A DNA stretch of 64,000 nucleotides. It comes from Rhizobium leguminosarum bv. viciae USDA 2370 (GTDB taxonomy: Bacteria; Pseudomonadota; Alphaproteobacteria; Rhizobiales; Rhizobiaceae). The notes beneath the pieces were generated by a model that saw nothing but the letters and a program-made list of their open reading frames with translations, was not told the origin of the DNA and did not search any database. Made by a program: the position numbers and the translations under genes. The stretch is from NCBI RefSeq assembly GCF_002008365.1, contig NZ_MRDL01000059.1, forward strand, positions 623,018-687,017. Reading direction: 5' to 3'. Every line of letters begins with the position of its first letter. Position 1 is the stretch's first letter. Below are positions 1 to 8,238 of the stretch, piece after piece.

Positions 1-69
1 TTCATTAGGTTTTTGTGCGCGCTATTTTTGCATATTGCTCAAAAACATCGCTATTGCCGCAGAAAATAG

Positions 70-99
70 CTTGACGGAACGAATGTCAAGTATATGAAA
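70..99 (+). promoter_or_regulatory. candidate promoter/operator upstream of the first binding-protein gene
   Basis: CTTGAC (70-75) and GTCAAG (85-90) form a perfect inverted repeat with a 9-nt centre. Its left arm contains a -35-like TTGACG (71-76), and a weak -10-like ATGAAA lies 17 nt further at 94-99. The layout suits a promoter overlapped by an operator, but no regulator gene is adjacent. This is inference from pattern only. Confidence 0.35.
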
Positions 100-157
100 T
101 TGATTTATCGATGGCCGAGGCCGCGATTGATGAAAATGTTTTCATGGGAGGATGAAA

Positions 158-1441
158 ATGAAAACCTATCTTTCAGGTGCCTTCGCAGTGGCGCTGGCTA
201 CCGCTTCTTTCGCATGGTCCGGCGCGGCCATGGCGGAAACCAAGACAATCACCTTTCTGTTCACCGACGACGACCAGGCTTACGTCGAGCGGATGGAAGC
301 GCTCAGCAAGGAATTCGAGACGGCGCATCCAGACATCAAGGTCAATTTCGTCTCTTCGGGCTATGATGCGGTCGCCAAGCAGCTGCCGGTACAGCTTGCC
401 GTCGGCGAAGGCCCTGACATCGCCAAGATCACCGACTGGCAGCTTGCCCCTTATTACCTCGACATGCGTCCCTACATGAAGGACCCGGATGGCTTCGCCA
501 AGCTGCACGGCGACAGCCTGAACACACTTCGCTTCCCCGGCGTCAACGATCCGCAGTCGATCAACGGCTATATCGCGTCGCAGACCTTCAACCTGCCCTT
601 CGTCAACAAGACGCTGTTCGAACAGGCCGGCGAACCGCTTCCGAAGCCCACCGCCACGCTGAAGGACATCGTCGAAGCCTCGGCGCGTGTTGCCAAGGCG
701 ACCGGCGCTCAGATCCCCTTCACGATGGATCGCTCGGGCCATCGCTTTTCCGGCGCGGCATTCTCCTACGGCTCGAACTACGTTAAGGACGGCAAGTTTT
801 TCTTCCCCGACGATGCCGCCAAGCGCTATGTCACGGATCTCTACGGCTGGACGAAGGACGGCTCCTTCCCGAAGGAAATGTGGGGTGCTGCCGGCGGAAC
901 CCAGTACAAGAACATGGGTGACGAGTTCGTCAACGGCAACGTCGTGACCTATCTCGCCGGCAACTGGATGGTCAATCCGTTCCAGAAGAAGATCGGCGAC
1001 GCCTTCGACTGGACGGCGATCAGCGCGCCGTGCGGCGATGCCGGCTGCTATGCGATGCCGGGTGGCACCGCGATCGTCGGCTTCAAGCGCACCAAGTCTC
1101 CGGAGGCCGTTGCCGCGTTCATCGAATTCCTTGGCTCTGAAAAGGTCCAGCGTGAAATCGCTGAAAACTACGTCATCCTGACGGGCGCCGACATCAAGGA
1201 CCCGCAATACAAGCTCGAGAGCAAGAATGCCAAGGAGGCGATGGCCGTCTTCCTCGGAAGCCGCAATAGCGTGCCGCAGGCAGCCCGGGACCTGGAACGT
1301 CTCAAGGGATCCTCCGCCATCTATCAGCTCATCGTTCAGAGGATGAGCCAGCTGATCGTCGGCGAACTCTCCCTCGACGAGACCTTCAAGGCAATGAGTG
1401 CCGACGTCGACAAGGTCAACGAGGCGCTCGCCGCCAAGTAA
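158..1441 (+). CDS. ABC transporter sugar-binding protein (family 1 extracellular solute-binding)
   Basis: Periplasmic binding protein of about 427 residues that would capture a sugar or oligosaccharide and deliver it to an inner-membrane ABC permease. The N-terminus is a clear Sec signal peptide (hydrophobic core, then an AMA-ET cleavage site), followed by the family pattern of an acidic helix and a GPDIAKITDW segment. Two ATG codons lie at 152 and 158; GGAGG at 147-151 is 6 nt from the second, so 158 is preferred. A strong terminator follows at 1480-1512, so the gene is last in its unit or transcribed alone. No permease or ATPase lies downstream; partners may be upstream of the window or elsewhere. 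Substrate unknown. Confidence 0.85.
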   Translation: MKTYLSGAFAVALATASFAWSGAAMAETKTITFLFTDDDQAYVERMEALSKEFETAHPDIKVNFVSSGYDAVAKQLPVQLAVGEGPDIAKITDWQLAPYYLDMRPYMKDPDGFAKLHGDSLNTLRFPGVNDPQSINGYIASQTFNLPFVNKTLFEQAGEPLPKPTATLKDIVEASARVAKATGAQIPFTMDRSGHRFSGAAFSYGSNYVKDGKFFFPDDAAKRYVTDLYGWTKDGSFPKEMWGAAGGTQYKNMGDEFVNGNVVTYLAGNWMVNPFQKKIGDAFDWTAISAPCGDAGCYAMPGGTAIVGFKRTKSPEAVAAFIEFLGSEKVQREIAENYVILTGADIKDPQYKLESKNAKEAMAVFLGSRNSVPQAARDLERLKGSSAIYQLIVQRMSQLIVGELSLDETFKAMSADVDKVNEALAAK

Positions 1442-1479
1442 CCGGTCACGCGTTGTCCCGCACAATGCGCGCATGCTGC

Positions 1480-1512
1480 AGCCACGGCCTCGCAACAGGG
1501 CCGTGGCTTTTT
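1480..1512 (+). terminator. rho-independent terminator after the first binding-protein gene
   Basis: AGCCACGGCC (1480-1489) pairs perfectly with GGCCGTGGCT (1499-1508) around a 9-nt loop and runs into five T residues (1508-1512). It sits 38 nt after the stop codon. The remaining bases to the next gene at 1687 hold no other feature I can name. Confidence 0.85.
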
Positions 1513-1686
1513 CGTTTCGTGCATGGCGCCTCCGCTGGCGAAGGCGTCGTGACATCCGGTTCGGGAGAGGCTATAGGCGTTGTCAGCCTTCGCCGGCTCG
1601 CGGGCGCCATGGTCAACTCACACATGCCGGCAACCCGGTTACGTCCGGCGACCCAGCGACTGTCTACCTTATAGAGGTGCATTTCC

Positions 1687-2949
1687 ATGCCGATGGGCTC
1701 CGAGCATCCGCTGCGAAGGGAACTTCACAACGAGCTCCACGCGCGGCCGTCGCTTTACTTCGATGGCGACACGGATGTGTGGCACGTCGCCATCGTCGGA
1801 GAAAATGCCCCTCCTCAGATACCGAATTCCCTGCCGGGGCTGGAGGATGTCTCCACGACCCGCGAGGGCAACCACGGCATCGGCCGCATCGGCGACGGCC
1901 GGCTGAAGTGGGAGGCGCATACCGAGTTCCTCACCCTGACCTTCGTCGTTCCCGCGTCGGCCGAACCCGGCAGCAATCCGCCTGAAGCCTTTCAGGCCTG
2001 CTGCCGCCAGATCAACGGGAAGATCATCGCGGCCGTTCGCGTGCTGGTGCGGGACGAGAAGGACCGGCAGCGTCCGGAAAAACCGAGGCTCGACTATGTC
2101 GCCTCTCAGGTCGGCGGCGGCGACGCGGAAGTGCATTCGAACTTCCGGCTGACCGATAGCGGTTTCGTCGAATTTCTGTTCTTCAACCGCAACCTCAATG
2201 CCTATCGCACCGGCCGCATGGTCAGGCGTTTCCTGGAGATCGAGACATACCGGATGATGGCGCTGCTGGCGTTGCCGATGGCCCGCGAGACGGTCTCGAA
2301 GCTCTCCGTCTTCGACCGACGCCTCGACCTGCTGATCGCGCATATGCAGAGTGCGATCAAGGTCGACAAGGCACTGCTTTCCGAGGTGACCAGGCTCTCT
2401 TCGGACGTTCTCAACTTCTCGGCGCTCGCCCGCCACCGCTTCGGCGCGACGAAAGCCTATGCCGAAATTGTCGCGAGCAGAGTGTCGGAGCTTCGTGAGG
2501 AACGTGTCGAACAGCGCCAGCGGCTCGGCACCTTTATCGATCGGCGCTTTCAACCAGCCGTCCGCTCGGTCGAAGCCGCCGAACGCCGCCTCGATGAACT
2601 GGCCGAACGCGTCAGCCTTGCCGGAGACCTCCTTAGAACCACCGTGCAGGTTCAGCTCGAAGATCAGAACGCATCGTTGTTGACGTCGATGGAAGAACGG
2701 GCTCGCATCCAGGTGCATATCCAGCAGGCGGTCGAAGGCTTCTCCGTCATCGCCATCACCTATTACACCGTCGGCCTGGCGAAGATCTGCCTCGAAAGTA
2801 TTTCCGAACTGGGTGTCGATCCCCACGTGGCGAAGCTCGCCGTTCTCGGCGCCATCCCGCTCGTGCTCTTTGCCGTCTGGACAGCGGTTCGTCACGTTCG
2901 CAAGAGCATTGCCGGCCACTCCGCCGGTCCGGCATCCGGAAGCCACTGA
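1687..2949 (+). CDS. DUF3422 family membrane-anchored protein
   Basis: A 420-residue protein of the DUF3422 family, function unknown. The family N-terminal signature RRELHNELHARP is at about residues 9-20. The middle is largely helical, with many charged heptad-like stretches (about 200-340) that could form coiled coils. Two hydrophobic segments near the C-terminus (about 350-370 and 388-405) suggest a C-terminal membrane hairpin with most of the protein in the cytoplasm. GAGGTG lies 7 nt before the ATG. It stands alone, convergent with the chemoreceptor gene. There is no contextual clue to function. Confidence 0.8.
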   Translation: MPMGSEHPLRRELHNELHARPSLYFDGDTDVWHVAIVGENAPPQIPNSLPGLEDVSTTREGNHGIGRIGDGRLKWEAHTEFLTLTFVVPASAEPGSNPPEAFQACCRQINGKIIAAVRVLVRDEKDRQRPEKPRLDYVASQVGGGDAEVHSNFRLTDSGFVEFLFFNRNLNAYRTGRMVRRFLEIETYRMMALLALPMARETVSKLSVFDRRLDLLIAHMQSAIKVDKALLSEVTRLSSDVLNFSALARHRFGATKAYAEIVASRVSELREERVEQRQRLGTFIDRRFQPAVRSVEAAERRLDELAERVSLAGDLLRTTVQVQLEDQNASLLTSMEERARIQVHIQQAVEGFSVIAITYYTVGLAKICLESISELGVDPHVAKLAVLGAIPLVLFAVWTAVRHVRKSIAGHSAGPASGSH

Positions 2950-2971
2950 AGCGACGCCAGACATTCGCTCA

Positions 2972-2994
2972 CCGCCGCCCTTTCGAGGCGGCGG
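2972..2994. terminator. GC-rich hairpin between convergent genes
   Basis: CCGCCGCC (2972-2979) pairs with GGCGGCGG (2987-2994) across a 7-nt loop, followed by cgtttg. It lies between the stop codons of the DUF3422 gene and the chemoreceptor gene. The T-tract is poor, so termination is plausible but not certain. Confidence 0.5.
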
Positions 2995-3018
2995 CGTTTG
3001 CTTGCCTGCATCCGAACG

Positions 3019-5163
3019 TCAGGATGCCATCGCGTAGTGGCGATGTTCCGCCGCCCGGCCGCTGCCCGTCCTGAACCGCCGCAGCAGCTCGGCGAGGCTT
3101 TCGGTTTCATGTGTCAGGCTCTGGGCGGCCGCCGTGGTCTCTTCGACCATTGCGGCGTTCTGCTGCGTCACCTTGTCCATCTGGTCGCCGGCGGCCGAGA
3201 CCTCGCGCAGGCTCGTCGCCTGCTCGCGGGCGGCAACGGCGATCTCGGCCACGGTCGCATTCATGGCGGTGACCTGCTCGACGATCTGTTCGAGCGAGAG
3301 GCCGGATTCACCCACCAGCTGGACGCCGGTCTTGACCTGCGCCGAGGAGGTGGAGATCAGCTGCTTGATCTCCCTTGCCGCGTTGGCGGAGCGCTGGGCG
3401 AGCTCGCGGACTTCCTGGGCGACGACGGCAAAGCCCTTGCCTGCCTCGCCGGCGCGCGCCGCTTCCACGCCGGCGTTCAGCGCCAGCAGGTTGGTCTGGA
3501 AGGCGATCTCGTCGATGACGCTGATGATGTTGCCGATCTTCGACGACGAATTTTGAATTTCCGTCATCGCGTCGATGGCGCGGGCAACGATCTCGCCGCC
3601 CTTTTCGGCATTGGTGCGGGCCGTTGCCACGACACCCTGCGCGCGGCTTGCGCCCTCCGCCGTTCCGTTGACGCCGCGGGTCACGTCACCCAGCGCCGCG
3701 ACGGTCTCCTCCAGCGAGGCTGCCTGCTGCTCGGTGCGGCGGGCGAGATCGTTGGACGCCGTGGAGATTTCCGCAAGGCCGGACCGGATGGTGGCGACGG
3801 CGCGAATGACCGAGTCGACCGCCTCTTCGAGGCTCGCGACCGAATTGTTGAAATGATCCCGGATCCTCACATAGCGATGGTCGACTTCGCCGACGCGGAC
3901 GGTGAGATCGCCCTTGGAAAGCGCGTCCAACCCGACGGAAATCTGGCGGAAGGCATGCTCCATCACCTGCGCATCGCTGAGCCGCTCGGCCTCCTGGCGG
4001 AGCCGCTCTTCCTCGGCGGCAAGACGAGCGCGTTCGGCATTGGCTTCCGCGATCAGCTTGGCGCGCCCCGTTTCCTGGAAAACCTTCAGCGAACGCGCCA
4101 TGGCCCCCAGTTCGTGGCGGTGCTCAACGCCCGTTATCACGATCCCTTCCTCGCCGCGGGCAAGCTGCTCCATGGACTGCGCCATGTTACGGACCGCAGA
4201 GGAAATCAGCCGGCCGACGAAATAGGAAAGGACGAGACCGATCACGATCAACAGCCCGCTGATGACCAGCGTCGTGCTGGTCGCAGAGGCAACCGTCGCG
4301 TCTACAGAACCGTCCAGCGTCTTCTGCGCGCCCGTGACGGTGGCCTGCAGGTCCTTGAAGCCGCCTGATATTTTCGGAGCGAGCACGCTGAGCTGCGTCT
4401 GGCGAATATTGCCGGAGGCCTGCAAGACGTCCTTCATGTCGCCGAGACGGGCGGTGTAGTTCTGCATGAGCTGGCCGGCGCCCATCAGGCGCTTCTTCTG
4501 CAGTTCGTTCTTCGCGGCCTTGGCGGCGGCTTCGTTGAGCGTGACCGCTTCGGCGAGTGCCGCCTGCGCGGTGTCATAGGCCGCAAAATCGTTGGAATGC
4601 ACGAAGCGCTCGGAGAAATAGAGGCTGCGGTTCAAAGCCTCCAGCGTCGCCGCCGTCATCTGCAACAGGGCCACATCGTTCTGGCGCCAGGCGCTGCGCA
4701 CGACGTCGTTGAGCGCGATGCTGGTCCAGGGGCCGAATTCGGTGACCTTGGAAATCAAGGCGTCACGCCTGGCCTGAAGGGAGACGATCTGTTCGAAAGC
4801 CTTGCCGTAGGCGGCAATGTCTTGGCGGATCGCCGCAAGGCCGGACTGCAGGTCCTTGTTACCGGCAAAACGCGGGTCGTCGGCGTCGAACGCTTTCACA
4901 CCGGCGCGGAAGCGGTCGACGACATCCTGCGTCGGCGTGGAGCGGAAGGCTTCCGCCGACATCTGAATCTCGTTCAGCTGGTCGCTGTAGTCCGAGATGG
5001 CGAGACTTTGACCAGCCGTGGCGCGATAGGACGCGAAGATGGAGGCGAGCCCGTTCATGCCCGAGATCGCGCTGACCGTGAGCAGGCTCATCAACAGGAT
5101 CAGCGGCACGAAGCCGGAGGTGATCTGCGCGCGAATGCCGAATTTATTCCAGATATGCAACAT
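3019..5163 (-). CDS. methyl-accepting chemotaxis protein
   Basis: Transmembrane chemoreceptor of about 714 residues. TM1 is about residues 14-36, a long periplasmic helical region 37-295, TM2 about 297-317, HAMP 318-370, a second HAMP-like stretch about 405-455, and the signalling hairpin with its conserved tip (DEIAFQTN...EAARAG) at about 551-572. It would signal to CheA/CheW. There is no C-terminal CheR-docking pentapeptide. Longer in-frame starts run into the upstream gene and can be discarded. AAGAGG (5170-5175) is 6 nt from the ATG at 5163 and 3 nt from the ATG at 5166. It starts about 15 nt after the stop of a ribose-type binding protein, so the two are probably co-transcribed and may sense together. 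Confidence 0.93.
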   Translation of the reverse strand: MLHIWNKFGIRAQITSGFVPLILLMSLLTVSAISGMNGLASIFASYRATAGQSLAISDYSDQLNEIQMSAEAFRSTPTQDVVDRFRAGVKAFDADDPRFAGNKDLQSGLAAIRQDIAAYGKAFEQIVSLQARRDALISKVTEFGPWTSIALNDVVRSAWRQNDVALLQMTAATLEALNRSLYFSERFVHSNDFAAYDTAQAALAEAVTLNEAAAKAAKNELQKKRLMGAGQLMQNYTARLGDMKDVLQASGNIRQTQLSVLAPKISGGFKDLQATVTGAQKTLDGSVDATVASATSTTLVISGLLIVIGLVLSYFVGRLISSAVRNMAQSMEQLARGEEGIVITGVEHRHELGAMARSLKVFQETGRAKLIAEANAERARLAAEEERLRQEAERLSDAQVMEHAFRQISVGLDALSKGDLTVRVGEVDHRYVRIRDHFNNSVASLEEAVDSVIRAVATIRSGLAEISTASNDLARRTEQQAASLEETVAALGDVTRGVNGTAEGASRAQGVVATARTNAEKGGEIVARAIDAMTEIQNSSSKIGNIISVIDEIAFQTNLLALNAGVEAARAGEAGKGFAVVAQEVRELAQRSANAAREIKQLISTSSAQVKTGVQLVGESGLSLEQIVEQVTAMNATVAEIAVAAREQATSLREVSAAGDQMDKVTQQNAAMVEETTAAAQSLTHETESLAELLRRFRTGSGRAAEHRHYAMAS

Positions 5164-5179
5164 CATAGTCCTCTTATGC

Positions 5180-6109
5180 TCACTGGCTCTTCGGCAGATA
5201 GGTGGCAATGTTCTCAGGTGTGACGAGTTCGAAGGGAACGTTGTTTTCGCGCGGCACCTTCTCTTTGCGAATAAGCTTGACGGCGGCATCGACAGCGGCA
5301 GCGCCCTGCCCGACGGCGCTCTGGAGAATGGTGACGTCGAGATCGCCGGCCACCATCGCGGCGAGCGCGTCGTCGGTCGCATCGACGCCGGCGACGACGA
5401 CATCCTTCATCGGCATGCCGGCTTTCTTCATGGCCCGGATCGCGCCGAGCGCCATCTCGTCATTATTGGCGATGACCGCATCGAACTTGACGCCGGCCGA
5501 CAGCCATTCCTGCATCTGCTGGTCGGCATAATCGCGCGACCAATAGGCGGCCTGCCGCTCGACGATCTGAAGGCCCTTGCAGTCCGGCGTGGCGATGACG
5601 TCGGAGATGTCCTGGGTGCGGGCGCGGGCCGCCGCGTGGAAGGGTTCGCCCATCAGCACGACGACGCGGCCTTTGCCTTTGAGGAGCGCGCAGACCTGCT
5701 TGGTCTCCAGCGTTCCGGACTCCTTCTCGTTGGAGGCGACCGCCACCTGATTGTCCGGCAGGTCCAACAGGTTGGAAGGAACGTTGTTGATATAGATCAG
5801 TGGAATACCGGCATCTGCCGCCATCTTGGTCATTTGCGGCCCGAGGTCGCCATCGGAGACCGCAAGGATGATCGCGTCGACCTTGTCGGCAATGAGCTTC
5901 TGCACCTGCTGCTTCTGGACTTCGTTGTCGCCCTTGGCATTCTCGGTGACGAGCTTGAGGCCGGATATCGTCTGCCCATGCGAGACGACGCCGTTCAGAA
6001 GCACCGTTCTGAATTTGTCGAGATCGGACATCGAAACCCCGATCGTCTGGGCATGGGCAGCAGAGATCGATATCGCCAAGGCGATGGATGCAAGCGTGGC
6101 CGTTTTCAT
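5180..6109 (-). CDS. periplasmic sugar-binding protein, RbsB-like (Peripla_BP_4)
   Basis: A 309-residue periplasmic binding protein of the ribose/galactose type. It has an N-terminal signal peptide (cleavage after AHA, about residue 20), then the two-lobe fold with segments such as DAIILAVSDGD, GIPLIYINN and FDAVIANNDEMALGA that are typical of pentose and hexose binders. There is no RbsA/RbsC-type ATPase or permease nearby; the adjacent permeases are of the unrelated MalFG type. The next gene on the same strand is a chemoreceptor only about 15 nt away. The protein is therefore more likely a sensing partner for chemotaxis than a transport component, or it serves a distant transporter. Substrate unknown; a monosaccharide is likely. 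Confidence 0.85.
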   Translation of the reverse strand: MKTATLASIALAISISAAHAQTIGVSMSDLDKFRTVLLNGVVSHGQTISGLKLVTENAKGDNEVQKQQVQKLIADKVDAIILAVSDGDLGPQMTKMAADAGIPLIYINNVPSNLLDLPDNQVAVASNEKESGTLETKQVCALLKGKGRVVVLMGEPFHAAARARTQDISDVIATPDCKGLQIVERQAAYWSRDYADQQMQEWLSAGVKFDAVIANNDEMALGAIRAMKKAGMPMKDVVVAGVDATDDALAAMVAGDLDVTILQSAVGQGAAAVDAAVKLIRKEKVPRENNVPFELVTPENIATYLPKSQ

Positions 6110-6307
6110 GAATTCCCCTGCACAATTCGTATATGAAATGCGTTATTTCAAATTTTGGTTAAATTTTACTTTTCGGCCGGAAGCAAAAGTTAAGCGCGAG
6201 GCTATGATTGCGACGGCACGAGCGCCTTCTTGGGCGGCAACCGAGCGGACTTGAAGGGCATCACAACAAACTTGATGCGATGCGCTTAAATCTTTGTTTT
6301 TTAACTA
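6110..6307 (-). promoter_or_regulatory. 198-bp AT-rich gap, possible promoter for the binding protein/chemoreceptor pair
   Basis: On the minus strand a weak TTGCTT - 17 nt - TTTAAC could be a promoter. The inverted repeat GAAAT-N5-ATTTC (6135-6149) just upstream of the start could be an operator. The local AT content is much higher than in the flanking genes, which fits a regulatory gap separating the transporter operon from the chemotaxis pair. Nothing else is visible. Confidence 0.3.
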
Positions 6308-7192
6308 TTAGCGTCCACCAAAGCCGGAGCTGACGGTGATACCCTTGTAGATCACCCTCTGCAGCACAATGGCCAGGACGACGCCCGGCAGCATGGAGAT
6401 CGTCGCACCCGCCATGATGTAGTTCCACGCGGTGCCTTGCTGTGTCTGGAACAGGGTGAGCCCGAGCGGCAGCGTGGCTTTTTCAACGCCGCTGGTGGCG
6501 ATCAGCGGCCAGAGGAAGCTCTTCCACTGCGCGATGAAGGTGAACAGCGACAAGAGGCCGATGGCCGGCATGGCAAGCGGAACGATGACCGTGACCAGGA
6601 TGCGCAGGCGCGAAGCCCCGTCCATCATCGCCGCCTCGTCGAGATCCTTGGGAATGCCGAGGATGAACTGTCGCAGCAGAAAGGTGCCGAAGGAGCTGAA
6701 GGCGACCGGCAGGATCATGCCGTGATAGGTGTTGATCCAGCCGAACTTGCTGACGATGAGAAACAGCGGGATGACCAGCATCACCTGCGGGATCATCAGC
6801 GTACTGAGATAGGTGAGCAGCAACCCCTCCCGGCCGGGAAACTTTAGCCGGGCAAAAGCGTAGGCAGACAGGCAGGATACCGCAATCACGATCGCCGTGA
6901 CGCCGCAGGCGACCACGAAGGAATTCAACAGGAAGGTTCCGAACGGCAGGGAAACCAGGGCTTCGACGAATGTTCCCCAACGATACTCCTCGGGGAAGAT
7001 GCGGACCGGCACGGCCATCACCTCGGCATTGGAGCGCACCGCGTTCGACACCATCCAGAAGAAGGGGAAGAGGAAAAGCAGCGCGATCAGCGAAAGTGCC
7101 GTGTAGCTGACGAAGGCGCCGACGCGCCGCAATATGCGGTGACGATGCTGGGACACGGAATGCGGATGCCGTGAGGTCGGATCAATCGTCAT
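6308..7192 (-). CDS. carbohydrate ABC transporter permease, MalG-like
   Basis: A 294-residue inner-membrane permease of the MalG/UgpE family with six predicted membrane segments and the cytoplasmic EAA loop (EAAMMDGASRLR...VIVPLAMP, about residues 189-212) that docks to the ATPase. It overlaps the end of the upstream MalF-like gene by 11 nt, so the two are translationally coupled. It is the last gene of the fucosidase/transporter operon driven from about 10.9 kb. No ATPase gene follows. The substrate is inferred to be a fucose-containing oligosaccharide because the operon starts with an alpha-L-fucosidase. Confidence 0.9.
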   Translation of the reverse strand: MTIDPTSRHPHSVSQHRHRILRRVGAFVSYTALSLIALLFLFPFFWMVSNAVRSNAEVMAVPVRIFPEEYRWGTFVEALVSLPFGTFLLNSFVVACGVTAIVIAVSCLSAYAFARLKFPGREGLLLTYLSTLMIPQVMLVIPLFLIVSKFGWINTYHGMILPVAFSSFGTFLLRQFILGIPKDLDEAAMMDGASRLRILVTVIVPLAMPAIGLLSLFTFIAQWKSFLWPLIATSGVEKATLPLGLTLFQTQQGTAWNYIMAGATISMLPGVVLAIVLQRVIYKGITVSSGFGGR

Positions 7193-8108
7193 AATGCACC
7201 CATTTGCGCTGCATGTGGAATTGCAGGATGGTGAGCGCCATGATCATGACGAACATCACCCAGGCCAATGCGGAGGCATAGCCCATCTGGAAGTTGGTGA
7301 AGCCCTTCTGGTAGATGGCGAAACCGAGCGTGGCCGTCGCCGAGCCCGGGCCGCCGCGCGTCATCGCGAATATCTCGTCGAAGACCTGCAGCGAGGTGAT
7401 CGCCGTCATCACGGTGCCAAAGAAGATGGTCGGCGATATGAGCGGCAGGCGGATGCGCCAGAAGCGCTGCCAGGCATTGGCACCGTCGATCGTCGCCGCC
7501 TCGAGGTAATGCTTCGGCACGAGGTCGAGCGCGGCGTTGAACATCACAACGTTGTAGCCGACATTCGCCCACAGGGTGACGAGCACGACCGCCTGCATGG
7601 CCCAGCTCGAGCTCAACAGGAAATTCGGCAGACCGAGGCCGAGCGCGCGGATGATGCTGTCGGCCAGCCCGTCCGGCGTGAAGATCAGCAGCCATACCAC
7701 CGATGCGGCGATGGTGGGCGTGAAGGTCGGCAGGAAGAAGATCACCCGGAAGATCGCCTTGCCGCGCTTCAGGCTCGATATCCAGACCGCGAGCGTCAGC
7801 GAGACGATTATATTCAGCGCCAGATACTCGACGGCGAAGAACAGCGTGTTGCTCAATACGGTGTAGAAGGCCGGATCGACAGTGAAGAGCCTGATATAAT
7901 TCTGAAAGCCGACGAAGGATGGCGTCGAGATCAGCTGCCAATTGGTAAAGCTGAGCGCCAGCGACGCCAGGATCGGCAGCGCCATGAAGACCATGAAGCC
8001 GAGGAAGCTCGGCAGCAGGAACAGCATGGCTGTCTGCGTCTCCGGCTTCAGGAAGCGCCGTGGCTGACCGGGCTGCAAGGGAACTGCGGCAACAGCGCTT
8101 TGCGACAT
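7182..8108 (-). CDS. carbohydrate ABC transporter permease, MalF-like
   Basis: A 308-residue permease of the MalF/UgpA type. A short cytoplasmic N-terminus leads to a first membrane span (about 25-45), followed by five more spans and the EAA loop (LEAATIDGANAWQRFW, about residues 203-218). GGAGGA lies 6 nt before the ATG at 8108; longer in-frame starts lack a ribosome site. It forms a heterodimer with the MalG-like product encoded just downstream. Between it and the upstream binding-protein gene lies a palindromic element (8151-8233). Confidence 0.9.
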   Translation of the reverse strand: MSQSAVAAVPLQPGQPRRFLKPETQTAMLFLLPSFLGFMVFMALPILASLALSFTNWQLISTPSFVGFQNYIRLFTVDPAFYTVLSNTLFFAVEYLALNIIVSLTLAVWISSLKRGKAIFRVIFFLPTFTPTIAASVVWLLIFTPDGLADSIIRALGLGLPNFLLSSSWAMQAVVLVTLWANVGYNVVMFNAALDLVPKHYLEAATIDGANAWQRFWRIRLPLISPTIFFGTVMTAITSLQVFDEIFAMTRGGPGSATATLGFAIYQKGFTNFQMGYASALAWVMFVMIMALTILQFHMQRKWVHYDD

Positions 8109-8150
8109 GTCTTCCTCCATGCGCGGCAGGACCTGCCGCAGCGCGAGCTG

Positions 8151-8233
8151 GCGCATGACCCGAAAATCGGAATCGATTTTCCGATAGGATCATGCGCAGA
8201 TTTCAAAGCGACCGCGCGTCCTGTCGGACGCGC
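8151..8233. repeat. RIME-like palindromic element (two hairpins) between binding protein and permease
   Basis: GCGCATGA (8151-8158) pairs with TCATGCGC (8190-8197) around an inner CGAAAATCG/CGATTTTCC stem. A second hairpin, GCGCGTCC (8214-8221) with GGACGCGC (8226-8233), follows. The first half has the same plan as the repeats at 20905 and 52676. It sits inside the operon directly after the binding-protein gene. Confidence 0.7.
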
Positions 8234-8238
8234 TGGCT

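Noticed and set aside
173..1555. A 460-residue minus-strand frame over the first binding-protein gene
   Set aside because: The plus strand has signal peptide, ribosome site and terminator; the minus frame has none of these.
5164..5403. N-terminal extension of the chemoreceptor frame
   Set aside because: It overlaps the upstream binding-protein gene in another frame; a ribosome site lies only at 5170-5175, and TM1 follows the internal Met codons as expected.
8151..8233. Rho-independent terminator inside the fucoside operon
   Set aside because: The hairpins lack a T-run on the transcribed strand and resemble the repeat family found elsewhere in the window.
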